From Prado023 sp963736425 (GTDB lineage Bacteria > Actinomycetota > Actinomycetes > S36-B12 > CAIYMF01): a stretch of DNA of 64,000 nucleotides. Position numbers and translations under genes: made by a program. Below, piece after piece: positions 29,467-38,919 of the stretch (positions are counted from its first letter, which is position 1; every line of letters begins with the position of its first letter). The stretch covers positions 1 to 64,000 of the forward strand of contig CAVTOX010000024.1 of the NCBI GenBank assembly GCA_963736425.1, given 5' to 3'. The notes beneath the pieces are model-generated. The model did not search any database and was not told the origin of the DNA. It was given only the letters and a program-made list of their open reading frames with translations.

Positions 29467-30761
29467 GCAAGATGAAGGAGTTCCGTCAGGGCGTGTTCGG
29501 AAACGCCGACGTGCGCCAGTACGGCATGGTCTTCAGCCTGGTCGCGATCATCGTCCTGTTCTTCTTCACCACCGATGGCGTGGTGCTGAGCTCGGTGAAC
29601 CTGATCAACGTTGTGTCCCAGTACTCCTACATCCTGATCCTGGCCATCGGGATGGTGATGGTGATCATCGCCGGGCACATCGACCTCTCGGTCGGCTCGG
29701 TGGCTGCGTTCGTCGGTATCGTCGTGGCCAAGACCATGGCCGACTGGGGGATCGCATGGCCCCTGGGCATCATCGTAGGGATTGTCGCGGGGATCCTGGT
29801 CGGCATGTGGCAGGGCTTCTGGGTCTCCCGGGTCATGGTTCCGGCCTTCATCGTGACGCTGGCAGGCATGCTCATCTTCCGTGGCCTGAACCAGGTGATC
29901 GGCAAGTCGGAGACCGTGCCCGTGCCCGAGGGCTTCAAGGTCATCGGGCGGGGCTACATACCGCAGGTGGGCCCGGACCTCATCCTGGGCAATGGCTCGA
30001 GAGTCGTGAACACCCCCACGCTCATCCTCGGGATCGTAGCCGTGCTGGCGTTGGTCTGGCTCGAGTTCCGCAAGCGCGCCAAGGCCAAGTCGGTTGGTGA
30101 CGAGGTGCCGCCGCTGTGGGCATCGGCGATCAAGCTGCTCCTGCTGGGCTTGGTGATCATGTTCTTCGCCTTCAAGTTCGCCACTGGGAACAAGGGCACG
30201 GGGTTCCCGGTCTCGGGCCTGATCCTGCTTGTCCTCGTGTTCATCTACTCCTTCATCATGGGCAACACCACCTTCGGTCGCCACATCTACGCCGTCGGCG
30301 GCAACAAGCGCGCTGCAGCGCTCTCCGGGGTGAACGTGCCGCGCGTGAACTTCCTTGTCATGGCCAACATGTCGATGCTCGCTGCCGTGGCCGGCATGGT
30401 CTACCTGGCTCGCGCCGGCGCCGCGGGCCCCGCAGACGGCGTGGGCTGGGAGCTCGACGCGATCGCCGCCGTGTTCATCGGCGGAGCGGCTGTCACCGGC
30501 GGTGTCGGGACCGTGGTCGGGTCGATGGTCGGTGGCCTGGTCATGGCCTTCCTCAACAACGGGCTGTCCCTCATGGGTGTCGAGCAGTCCTGGGTGTCGG
30601 TCATCAAGGGCCTGGTCCTCCTCGCCGCCGTCGCCTTCGACCTCCTGAGCAAGCAGACGGATCGCCCGCCGCTGTTCCCATCCCTGAGTCGACGTAAGCG
30701 CAAGCCGGCGGAGCACGCGGCCGCTGAGCCCGCTGCTGCACCTGCCACCGCCGCCAGCTAG
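29463..30761 (+). CDS. mmsB: Sugar ABC transporter permease, MmsB-type
   Basis: An intact 432-residue integral membrane protein of the CUT2 (ribose/xylose/ChvE) class with about ten helices. Family motifs are YILILAIGMVMVIIAGHIDL, SVGSVAAFVG, MVPAFIVTLAGMLIFRGL, FGRHIYAVGGNKRAA and AAVFIGGAAVTGGVGTV. It ends in a charged Ala-rich cytoplasmic tail. It is translationally coupled to the ATPase by an ATGA overlap. It forms the channel through which the sugar bound by the 30831 protein enters. Confidence 0.93.
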   Translation: MSKMKEFRQGVFGNADVRQYGMVFSLVAIIVLFFFTTDGVVLSSVNLINVVSQYSYILILAIGMVMVIIAGHIDLSVGSVAAFVGIVVAKTMADWGIAWPLGIIVGIVAGILVGMWQGFWVSRVMVPAFIVTLAGMLIFRGLNQVIGKSETVPVPEGFKVIGRGYIPQVGPDLILGNGSRVVNTPTLILGIVAVLALVWLEFRKRAKAKSVGDEVPPLWASAIKLLLLGLVIMFFAFKFATGNKGTGFPVSGLILLVLVFIYSFIMGNTTFGRHIYAVGGNKRAAALSGVNVPRVNFLVMANMSMLAAVAGMVYLARAGAAGPADGVGWELDAIAAVFIGGAAVTGGVGTVVGSMVGGLVMAFLNNGLSLMGVEQSWVSVIKGLVLLAAVAFDLLSKQTDRPPLFPSLSRRKRKPAEHAAAEPAAAPATAAS

Positions 30762-30830
30762 GCGGCATCAGGCGCGGTCGTCGCGCCTTCCCCAAGATCT
30801 CCACCCCAACCAAAAGGAGAAATACAAGAT

Positions 30831-31985
30831 ATGAGGAAGTCACTGGTCGCCATTGCGGCGGCAGCAAGCTCGCTGCTCATCCTGAGCGGCTGTTCCACAG
30901 CGTCGGACACCGCGTCAGAGACCACCGCCCCCGCCGCCAGCGGTTCTGCGGCTGCCGCGGGTGGGCAGACCACCACGACGTGCGCCCCCGGCGACCGTAT
31001 CGGCGTCGCCCTGCCTGCGCAGACGTCCGAGAACTGGACGCTGGCCAAGCAGCTGTTCGAGGATCAGATCAAGGCAGCCGGGTTCACCCCCGACGTGCAG
31101 TTCGCCGACTCCGGATCGTCGGCTGTCGCATCGCAGCAGGCAAACGCCGACAACATGCTGACCCAGAAGGCCAAGGTGCTCGTCATCGGCGCTGAGAACG
31201 GCCAGCAGCTCGGCAGCCAGGCCGACGCCGCCGAGGCAGCAGGCGTCCCGCTCATCGCCTACGACCGTCCCATCGACGCCAAGGCGACCGACTACTACGT
31301 CGCGTTCGACAACTTCAAGGTCGGCCAGCTCCAGGGCACCGCCCTCCTGGAGGGCATGGGCAAGAACCAGGGCGCGTCCCCGTGGAACATCGAGCTGTTC
31401 GCCGGTGCTGCCACCGACGCCAACGCCCCGGTGTTCTTCAACGGCGCCATGGACATCCTCCAGCCGAAGATCGACGACGGAACTCTGGTGGTCAAGTCGG
31501 GCCAGACCAGCTTCGACCAGGTGTCCACGGAGGGCTGGAAGAAGGCCAACGCCCAGAGCCGCATGGAGAACCTCATCACCAGCAACTACAGCGATGGCAC
31601 CCCGCTGCACGGCGTGCTCTCGCCGAACGACCAGTTGGCTGAGGGCATCCTCAACGCGACCAGTGCTGCGAAGCTGACCCCGACCGTCACCGGTCAGGAC
31701 TCCGAGGTCGTCGCGGTCACCCGCGTGGCCAAGGGCGACCAGTACTCGACGATCTACAAGGACACCAACAAGCTGGTGGCCGAGACCGTGAAGCTGATCA
31801 CGGCTGTCTGCAAGGGCGAGGTCTACCCGACGACGGCAAAGTTCGCGATGGCGGACGTCGGCTCCGACAGCGGCGTCGTGATCCCCGCGGACTACCTCGA
31901 GCCGCTGATCGTGACCGCAGACAACGGCGCTGAGGTGTACGCGGAGAACCCCACGCTCCTCGAGGCGTTCAAGGCCGGTCAGTGA
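30831..31985 (+). CDS. Sugar-binding lipoprotein of ABC transporter
   Basis: A 384-residue extracytoplasmic receptor. It has a lipoprotein signal (SSLLILSGC with Cys at the cleavage site) and a Ser/Ala/Thr-rich linker. A type I periplasmic-binding fold follows (IGVALPAQTSENW, LVIGAENGQQLGSQADAA, VPLIAYDRPIDAK, GVLSPNDQLAEGI, TVTGQDSEVVAV). It resembles the xylose/ChvE receptor group, and the exact sugar is not clear. A very strong AAAAGGAG ribosome-binding site precedes the ATG, consistent with receptors being made in excess over permease. It is the last gene of the operon. Confidence 0.92.
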   Translation: MRKSLVAIAAAASSLLILSGCSTASDTASETTAPAASGSAAAAGGQTTTTCAPGDRIGVALPAQTSENWTLAKQLFEDQIKAAGFTPDVQFADSGSSAVASQQANADNMLTQKAKVLVIGAENGQQLGSQADAAEAAGVPLIAYDRPIDAKATDYYVAFDNFKVGQLQGTALLEGMGKNQGASPWNIELFAGAATDANAPVFFNGAMDILQPKIDDGTLVVKSGQTSFDQVSTEGWKKANAQSRMENLITSNYSDGTPLHGVLSPNDQLAEGILNATSAAKLTPTVTGQDSEVVAVTRVAKGDQYSTIYKDTNKLVAETVKLITAVCKGEVYPTTAKFAMADVGSDSGVVIPADYLEPLIVTADNGAEVYAENPTLLEAFKAGQ

Positions 31986-32049
31986 CCCAGGGCTAGCCCT
32001 GATAGGGCAGCGGGTCCTCGCGGCCTGACGCCCTGATCTGCACCACCCG

Positions 32050-32087
32050 CTGGGGTGGGGTCCTCCACACGGAGGGCTCCACCCCAG
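32050..32087 (+). terminator. Hairpin terminator after the first sugar operon
   Basis: CTGGGGTGG and CCACCCCAG pair over nine bases, with an inner CCTCC/GGAGG pairing. There is no T-run, as is common in high-GC actinobacteria. A shorter perfect palindrome, CAGGGCTAGCCCTG, lies at 31988-32001 just after the stop codon. Confidence 0.7.
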
Positions 32088-32130
32088 TGCCATTCCCCGT
32101 CCCGGCCCTCATGAGAGGAACCCCCTGACG

Positions 32131-32625
32131 ATGTCGTCCGCGAGCACCAGTGGATCGTCTCGATCGGCTGACCTGGCTGACCGGATCGCCGCCTACCGAG
32201 CCGCCACGGAGCAGTTCCACTCCGTCGCCTCGGCCCTCTCGGAGGCCGACCTCGACCGGCTGCCGCCGGAGCCCGACGGCTGGACCCCACGGATGGTGAT
32301 CCACCACGTGGCCGACTCCGAGACCAACTCCTACGTCCGGCTGCGGCGCCTGCTGGCCGAGCCTGCCGGCACGGCGATCCAGGGCTACGACGAGGCGCAG
32401 TGGGCGCGGTCCCTGCACTACGACCGTCCCGTCGCGCTCTCGCTGGCCGTGTTCCGGGCGGTGCGGGACTCGAGCGCCGAGCTCCTGGACCTGATCACGC
32501 CTGTCGACCTGGCCCGCGCCGGCGTCCACACGGAGTCCGGGCCCTACACGCTGGCCGACTGGCTGGACACATACGTGGCCCATGCCCGCGACCACGCCGA
32601 GCAGATCCGCGCCGCCTTGGCTTGA
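32131..32625 (+). CDS. DinB-family protein
   Basis: A 164-residue four-helix-bundle protein of the DinB superfamily. Metal-binding histidines are visible in WTPRMVIHHVADSE and in YVAHARDHAEQIR near the C-terminus. Such proteins include mycothiol- and bacillithiol-dependent transferases in actinobacteria and firmicutes, but the specific reaction here cannot be told. It stands alone after the sugar-operon terminator. GAGGAACC lies before the ATG. Confidence 0.82.
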   Translation: MSSASTSGSSRSADLADRIAAYRAATEQFHSVASALSEADLDRLPPEPDGWTPRMVIHHVADSETNSYVRLRRLLAEPAGTAIQGYDEAQWARSLHYDRPVALSLAVFRAVRDSSAELLDLITPVDLARAGVHTESGPYTLADWLDTYVAHARDHAEQIRAALA

Positions 32626-32652
32626 CGTCACGTCCGCCGGGCCAGCGACCAG

Positions 32653-33446
32653 TCAGTCGTGGTCCTTGGCCGGGTTCCGGCCCTCGGGCATCATCAGGAT
32701 CGAGGCGACCAGGAAGCACAGCGGCCCCCAGGAACGTCCCGCCGTTGGACCACTTCGCGCTCACCATCTGCCCGTCGGGGTCCACATACGCGCCGATCGC
32801 CGATATTCCGAAGAACACCGATCCCCACATGTTCAGCGCCGTGATGTGCCAGTCGCGTTTGCCCGGGCGCCAGGAGAACCAGCGGTGGCCGGCCTCGGCG
32901 AAGGCGATGGCTGACGACGATCAGGAAGCAGACCGACCCGAGCGCGTCCGGGCGCCAGACGTACTGGCCGGCATCCGGCGAGGTCAGGCTGGCCAGCGCC
33001 GCGAAGGTGGTGACGTTGAAGAACAGGGTGCCTACGAACTGGATCGCAGTGGCCCAGAAGCCCATCAGCTGCGGCGTCCAGCCGATCCAGCGGCGCCCGC
33101 CCGTGCGCACGACCTGCATGTAGCTCAGGTAGGAGGCCGCGGTGAAGAACAGCGAGCCCACGAAGAACGTGGTGTCGGTGGCGCCCATGCCCACCGCGTC
33201 CTCGTAGGCGGGGATCGGCCCGATCGCGAAGCAGGCGGCCCCGATCGTGAACAGCAGCCCGATCCACCATGTGAGCCCGCGGGAGCCGTCGGTGACCTTG
33301 CGGTGCCTTCGCGCAGACCAATCGACCACGTGGCCGTCGGCGCCCCGGTAGTGGACCCGGGTGACGAATGGCCGAGGGCCCGTGACCTGGACCTCGGTCG
33401 CGTCCGGTGGGATCTCGATCGGGAGGCGGGAACGGGCGCCGATCAA
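32653..33446 (-). CDS. Multi-span membrane protein coupled to gadB (frame breaks)
   Basis: About 264 residues. An 80-residue soluble N-terminus (IEIPPDATEVQVTGPRPFV) precedes five or six membrane helices (WWIGLLFTIGAACFAIGPIP, FFVGSLFFTAASYLSYMQVV, GFWATAIQFVGTLFFNVTTF, MWGSVFFGISAIGAYV). It ends LCFLVASILMMPEGRNPAKDHD. Two breaks occur near 32910 and 32715. The probable TTG start at 33446 overlaps the gadB stop (TTGA), so translation is coupled. I recognise no named family beyond a loose YrhK-like pattern. It is not a GadC-type antiporter. Confidence 0.65.
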
Positions 33447-34837
33447 TGCGCGAAGCTGGCCGTGTGGCTGGGATCGGCCGGTAGCCGGGCCGGCAGGCTC
33501 TCGAGGAACTCCGTGGCCCGGCGCAGGTCGTCGAGGAACAGGTCGGCGAGGTCGCGGCCGAACCCGTTGCGCACGACCACGCGCAGACCGGACAGGTTGG
33601 TGAGCGGCTCGGGCAGGGAGTAGGCCGGCACCTGCCAGCCCCGCTCCCGCAGCTTCGCGGAGACGTCGTAGACCGTGTAGTTGACGACCTCGGGCTTCAA
33701 CCGGAAGAAGAACACCGGAAGCTCGGATCCGTCGGAGAGCATCTCGTAGGGCCCGATCTTCGCGATCTCGTCTGCGGTGTACATCGCCGTATCGCGGCAG
33801 GCCTGCTGGATCTCGCGGAAGCCCTCGAAACCCAGGCGGATGAAGTTGTAGTACTGGGCGATCACCTGGCCGCCGGGTCGGGAGAAGTTCAGCGCGAACG
33901 TGGGCATGTCCCCGCCCAGGTAGTTCACGTGGAAGATGAGGTCCTCAGGCAGGTCCTCGGGCGTGCGCCAGATGACCCAGCCGACGCCGGGGTACACCAG
34001 CCCGTACTTGTGGCCCGAGGAGTTGATCGAACGCACGCGGGGCACCCGGAAGTCCCACTCGAGGTCGGGGTCGATGAACGGTGCGATGAACCCGCCGGAG
34101 GCGGCATCGACGTGCACGGGAACGTCCGGACCCCCGGACGCAGCCAGGGCGTCGAGGGCGTCGGCGATCTCCTTGACCGGCTCGTAGGACCCGTCGAACG
34201 TCGAGCCGAGGATGGCTACGACGCCGATCGTGTTCTCATCGACGAGCTTCAGCGCCTCCTCGGCGTTGAGCTGCAGCCGACCTTCGGCGATGGGGGCGTA
34301 GCGGGGCTCGACATCCCAGTAGCGGCAGAACTTCTCCCACACGACCTGGACGTTGATCCCCATCACGAGGTTCGGCTTGTCGGTCGACAGCCCGGCGGCC
34401 TCGCGGCGCTGACGCCAGCGCCACTTCAGGGCCAGCCCGCCGAGCATGACCGCCTCGCTGGAGCCGGTCGTCGAGGTCCCGGTCGCCTCCTCGTGGCTGG
34501 GCGAGTTCCACAGGTTCGAGAGGATCTTGACGCAGCGGCCCTCGATCGCGGCCGTCTGCGGGTACTCGTCCTTGTCGATCATGTTCTTGTCCAGCGTCTC
34601 GGCCATCAGCCGGTCGGCCTCCTCGTCCATGAACGTCGTGACGAACGTCGCGAGGTTCTGCCGGGAGTTGCCGTCGAGCATCAGCTCGTCGTGGAGCAGC
34701 CGGTAGGCCACGCGGGGGTCCATGCCCTCGGCGGGAAGTGCGTCCTTGGGGATCCCGGCCAGCTCGTTCGGGCGGGCGTAGACAGGGGCGATTGCGAGGC
34801 GCTCGATCTCGAGCATCTCCTTGGAGTGGATGGCCAT
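33443..34837 (-). CDS. gadB: Glutamate decarboxylase
   Basis: A 464-residue PLP enzyme converting glutamate to GABA and CO2, consuming a proton. The PLP lysine lies in SINSSGHKYGL. Family motifs NLWNSPSHEEATGTSTTGSSEA, VPVHVDAASGGFIAPF and TFALNFSRPGGQVIAQYYN (shown in parts) are present, and length is full. I prefer the ATG at 34837 to the GTG three codons upstream. With the glutaminase at 18-19.8 kb, the cell could run glutamine to glutamate to GABA, a known acid-resistance route. The two genes are not adjacent here. Confidence 0.95.
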   Translation of the reverse strand: MAIHSKEMLEIERLAIAPVYARPNELAGIPKDALPAEGMDPRVAYRLLHDELMLDGNSRQNLATFVTTFMDEEADRLMAETLDKNMIDKDEYPQTAAIEGRCVKILSNLWNSPSHEEATGTSTTGSSEAVMLGGLALKWRWRQRREAAGLSTDKPNLVMGINVQVVWEKFCRYWDVEPRYAPIAEGRLQLNAEEALKLVDENTIGVVAILGSTFDGSYEPVKEIADALDALAASGGPDVPVHVDAASGGFIAPFIDPDLEWDFRVPRVRSINSSGHKYGLVYPGVGWVIWRTPEDLPEDLIFHVNYLGGDMPTFALNFSRPGGQVIAQYYNFIRLGFEGFREIQQACRDTAMYTADEIAKIGPYEMLSDGSELPVFFFRLKPEVVNYTVYDVSAKLRERGWQVPAYSLPEPLTNLSGLRVVVRNGFGRDLADLFLDDLRRATEFLESLPARLPADPSHTASFAH

Positions 34838-34972
34838 GGCCCCCACGCTAGCCTGCGGCGCAGACGGATGGAAGAACGGAGTGCGACCGTTGGGTTGCGG
34901 GACCGTCGCAGGGGTGTCGGGCGCAGCCCGGAGCCCGCGCCGGGCACAGCCGGACCGGGAACCGAGGCTCCG

Positions 34973-35642
34973 TCAGAGGTGCTTCATGGCCTCGCGGATC
35001 GACAGTCCCGACATCTGCTGGCGGTGCTCCGAGACGAAGGCGCGGACCTCGTCGGGGTGGGTGCGGGCCGCATCTCGCAGGCCCCAGCCGATGCCCTTGC
35101 GCATGAAGAAGTCGCGGTCCGCGAGGTTCGCCTCGCATGCGGCGAACAGCAGGTCGAGGTCGACGGCGTCACGCCGACCCACCTGGAACACCAGCGCGAT
35201 CCGCCGGACCCAGAGCCGCGGGTCGGTGGCCCAGCCGACCACCTCGCGGTCCCATGACCGGTGCCTCAGCCCGGCCCGGCCGATCAGGGTCGACCAGGCA
35301 TCCACGGTGTCCCACCAGGGCCGCTCGAGGGCAAGGGAGCGCAGGGTCAGCAGGCTCGACTCCGGCAGGGCGCGCTCGTGACGGGCCACCAGGTCGATGG
35401 CCACATAGGCGAACTCGCGCTCCGGCTCGGTGACCAGCTCGTGTGCCGCAGTCAGCAGGTCGGTGGCCTGCGGGCCGGGGTCGAACCCCCGGATCCAGTC
35501 CCTTGGTCGCGGCCCGGCGGGCAGGCGTCGGCACCCCGAGGTAGGGCGCGATCCCCTTCATGTACGCGGCCATCGCCGGAGCTCGCTCCGGCTCGGCGAC
35601 GCCCACGAGCATCGGACGCACCGCCTCAGCTGCACCGCTCAC
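34973..35642 (-). CDS. DNA alkylation repair protein, HEAT-repeat type (frame break)
   Basis: About 222 residues of the AlkC/AlkD-like DNA alkylation repair family, built of HEAT-like helices. Visible pieces are MAAYMKGIAPYLGVPTPARR, EREFAYVAIDLVARH, LERPWWDTVDAWSTLIGR, DPRLWVRRIALVFQVG and FFMRKGIGWGLRDAARTHP. The last two match the catalytic core. One break near 35500 separates the first 55 residues, and the start is a GTG at 35642. Proteins of this type remove alkylated bases without flipping them out. Confidence 0.82.
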
Positions 35643-35701
35643 GCCCCGATGCTGCCACCGAGCACGGCGCCACGCCCACCCACGAAGTGCCGGCCTCAGG
35701 C

Positions 35702-35802
35702 CCAAGATCCCGATCTGATCCAACTTCGAGGCCGAACGCCAGCCCGAGCCTTGGAGCGAACCGCGCAGAGCGCCCGAGACCTGGAGCAAGTCGGGATCTT
35801 GG
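35702..35802. repeat. 12-bp perfect inverted repeat with 77-bp spacer
   Basis: CCAAGATCCCGA at 35702-35713 is the exact reverse complement of TCGGGATCTTGG at 35791-35802. It lies between the divergent DNA-repair gene and the M13 peptidase gene. The arms are too far apart for a terminator. They could be paired regulator sites or the ends of a small lost element. Confidence 0.6.
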
Positions 35803-35895
35803 CGGGCGACGATCGTGGGCCAGGGATGGCAGACTCCTGCTCCTGACCGGTGGCGCACCCCACCGGATGCCCGAACCGCACCCACAGGAGCCGAT

Positions 35896-37864
35896 ATGCC
35901 CTCCGGCATCGACATGCAGCACATCGACGCATCCATCCGTCCCCAGGACGACCTCTACGGCCACCACAACGGTGGGTGGCTGGCCGAGCACGAGATCCCG
36001 GCAGATCGGCCCTCCGACGGGGCATTCCACGCCCTGCGCGATGCGGCCGAGGTCCACGTGCGGGCGATCATCGAGGAGTCCGCGGCCGAGTCGGCGCCAG
36101 GCACCCTCGGGGCGAAGGTGGGGGACCTGTACGCCTCGTTCATGGATGAGGCGGCCGTCGAGGCTCGGGGGCGCCAGCCACTCGAGGCGGACCTGGCTGA
36201 CATCCGTGCGGTCACGGATCTCGCTGGGTTGCTCTCGGAGATGGCCCGGTTGCAGCTGCAGGGCGCGGTTGGCGGGTTCCTGGCGCCGTACGTCAACACC
36301 GATGCCCAGGATTCCAGCCAGCTACATCGTCTACCTCACCCAGTCGGGACTGGGCCTGCCCGACGAGTCGTACTACCACCAGGAGTCGTTCGCAGCGATC
36401 CGCGAGGCCTACGTCGCCCACACCGCCCGGATGCTGCTGCTTGCCGGCTGGTCGGCCGACGAGTCCGCCGCGCAGGCAGCCGCAGATCGGATCATGACGC
36501 TGGAGACGGCCATCGCGGACCGGCACTGGAACAACGTCGACACCCGCGATGCCCTGAAGTCCTACAACCGGCGCGCGTTGGCTGAGGTCCCGGGGTTCAT
36601 CGACGGCTTCGGGATCCGCGAGTGGCTCACGGCCCTGAGTGCCCCGATGGAGCACATCGACGAGGTCGTCGTCCGCCAGCCCAGCTATGTGGACTCGATC
36701 AGCGCCCTGCTGGCCGAGCAGCCCCTGGACGCGTGGCGTGACTGGTTGGCGTGGTCGGTGGTGCGCAACGGGGCATCGCTGCTGGACGCCGAGATCGTCC
36801 AGGCCAACTTCGACTTCTACGGCACCACCCTGAGTGGGTCCCCGCAGCTGCGCGAGCGCTGGAAGCGTGGCGTCGGGCTCGTGGAGGGCTCCCTGGGTGA
36901 GGCCGTGGGCGAGCTGTACGTGGGCAGGCACTTCCCGCCGGAGGCCAAGGCACGGATGGTCGAGCTCGTGGAGAACCTCGTGGCGGCCTACCGGGAGCGC
37001 CTGGAGGTCCTGGAGTGGATGAGCCCCGACACCCGGGAGCGGGCCCTCGAGAAGCTCGCGGCGTTCACCCCCAAGATCGGGTACCCGGACAAGTGGCGCG
37101 ACTACGAGCCCCTGGAGATCTCCGCGGGCGACCTCATCGGCAACGTCCGCCGCGCGTCGCTGTTCGAGGCCCGCCACATGTGGGCCAAGCTCGGTGGGCC
37201 GGTGGACCGCCTGGAGTGGTTCATGACCCCGCAGACCGTCAACGCCTACTACAACCCGGGGATGAACGAGATCGTGTTCCCCGCTGCCATCCTGCATCCG
37301 CCGTTCTTCGACCTCGACGCCGACGACGCGGTCAACTACGGCGCGATCGGGGCGGTGATCGGTCACGAGATCGGCCACGGCTTCGATGATCAGGGCTCCC
37401 GCTACGACGGCACCGGCAACCTCGTCGACTGGTGGACCGAGGATGACCGCGCCCGCTTCGACGAGCTGGCCGCGCGACTGATCGCCCAGTTCGATGGCCT
37501 TGAGCCCCGGAGCCTGCCCCCGGGGAACGGCGTCAATGGGGCGTTGACAGTGGGGGAGAACATCGGCGACCTCGGCGGGGTCTCGGTGGCCTTCGAGGCC
37601 TACCGGCTGAGCCTCGGTGGCGAGCCGGCCCCGGTGATCGACGGGGTGACCGGGGAACAGCGATTCTTCCTCGGGTGGGCCCAGGCGTGGCGGACCAAGC
37701 ATCGTGAGGCGCGCGCGATCCAGCTGCTGGCGATCGATCCGCACTCCCCGGACGAGTTCCGCTGCAACATCGTGAGCAACCTGGCGGAGTTCCACGAGGC
37801 GTTCGACGTCCAACCAGGTGACGGCATGTGGCGCGAGCCCGAGGACCGCGTGGTGATCTGGTAG
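35896..37864 (+). CDS. pepO: M13-family zinc metallopeptidase (frame break)
   Basis: About 655 residues, full length for neprilysin-type peptidases (PepO/Zmp1 group). The zinc motif is VIGHEIGHGFDDQG, with the third ligand in TVGENIGDLGG and substrate-binding VNAYYNPGMNEIVFPAAI before it. The C-terminal CNIVSNLAEFHEAFDV and the final W match the family. No signal peptide is present, so it acts in the cytoplasm or leaves by another route. One extra base near 36308 breaks the frame. The ATG at 35896 has AGGAG upstream. It cleaves short peptides. Confidence 0.92.
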
Positions 37865-37875
37865 GGCCTACCTGC

Positions 37876-38919
37876 TCACCAGAGGGAGTGGATCGAGGCG
37901 CGCAGGCGCCTGTCGTACAGCTCGGCGACAGCGTCGTTGAACCCCGCGCCCAGCGGGGGGACTGACCCCGCGGCAGCGTTCTCGCGGGCCTGCTCGGGTG
38001 AGCGGGCACCGGGGATCACCGTGGTGACTCCGTCGAGCTGGGCGACCCAGGCCAGGGCTGCGCGTGCCGGCGACAGGTCGCGCGAGGCGGCCAGCGCTGC
38101 GAACTCCCGGGCGGCGCGCACCCCCTCGTCGTAGTCGACGCCGGAGAAGGTCTCCCCCCGGTCGAAGGCCTCCCCGTGGCGGTTGTACGTCCGGTGGTCC
38201 TCGGCGCCGAAGGTGGTGGTCTCGCTGTAGCGCCCCGACAGCAGGCCGCTGGCCAGGGGGACGCGCGCGATGATGCCCACGCCGGCCTCCCGAGCGGCGG
38301 GCAGGACGCGTTCGAGGGGCTTGAGCCGGAACGCGTTGATGATGATCTGGACCGAGGCCACCGCCGGCCGGGCGATAGCGGCCAGGGCCTGGTCGACCGT
38401 CTCCACGCTCACGCCGTAGCCGGCCATCACCCCCTCACCGACGAGCGTGTCGAGGTTGTCGAACACCTCATCGCTGGTGATCACGTCGGTCGGGGGGCAG
38501 TGCAGCTGGACCAGGTCGAGGGTGTCGGTGCGCAGGTTCGCCCGCGAGCGGTCGGTCCAGGTCCGGAAGTTGGCCATCGAGTAGTTCTCCAGGGTCTGCT
38601 CGGCGCGCCGGCCCATCTTGGTGGCGACGAACACGTCAAGCCCGGGGTTGGCTGCGAGGAACTCGGCGATGAGGCGCTCGCTGCGACCGTCGCCGTACAC
38701 GTCGGCGGTGTCGAACATCGTGACGCCGGACTCGACGGCGGCCTCGAGGACGGCCAGGGCGTCCTCGGGTGCGACAGCGCCCCAGTCCGCGCCGAGCTGC
38801 CAGGTGCCCAGCGAGATGACCGACACGGGTCGCCCGGTCCGGCCCAGGACCCGCGCGGGCATCGGCGCATCAGGTCCGCCAGACTCGGGCAGCTCGTCGG
38901 TGCGGGGTTCAGCGTCCAT
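37876..38919 (-). CDS. Aldo/keto reductase
   Basis: An intact 347-residue NADPH-dependent oxidoreductase with a TIM-barrel fold. It has GTWQLGADWG, the catalytic Asp/Tyr in FDTADVYGDGRSE, a catalytic Lys in VATKMGRR, and the His in DLVQLHCPP. The cofactor-binding end is VIPGARSPEQARENA. The true start may be ATG 38862 (MPARVLGRTG); the longer one overlaps galK by 11 bp. It follows galK in the same direction, so it may act on sugar aldehydes, but the substrate is not known. Confidence 0.9.
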   Translation of the reverse strand: MDAEPRTDELPESGGPDAPMPARVLGRTGRPVSVISLGTWQLGADWGAVAPEDALAVLEAAVESGVTMFDTADVYGDGRSERLIAEFLAANPGLDVFVATKMGRRAEQTLENYSMANFRTWTDRSRANLRTDTLDLVQLHCPPTDVITSDEVFDNLDTLVGEGVMAGYGVSVETVDQALAAIARPAVASVQIIINAFRLKPLERVLPAAREAGVGIIARVPLASGLLSGRYSETTTFGAEDHRTYNRHGEAFDRGETFSGVDYDEGVRAAREFAALAASRDLSPARAALAWVAQLDGVTTVIPGARSPEQARENAAAGSVPPLGAGFNDAVAELYDRRLRASIHSLW

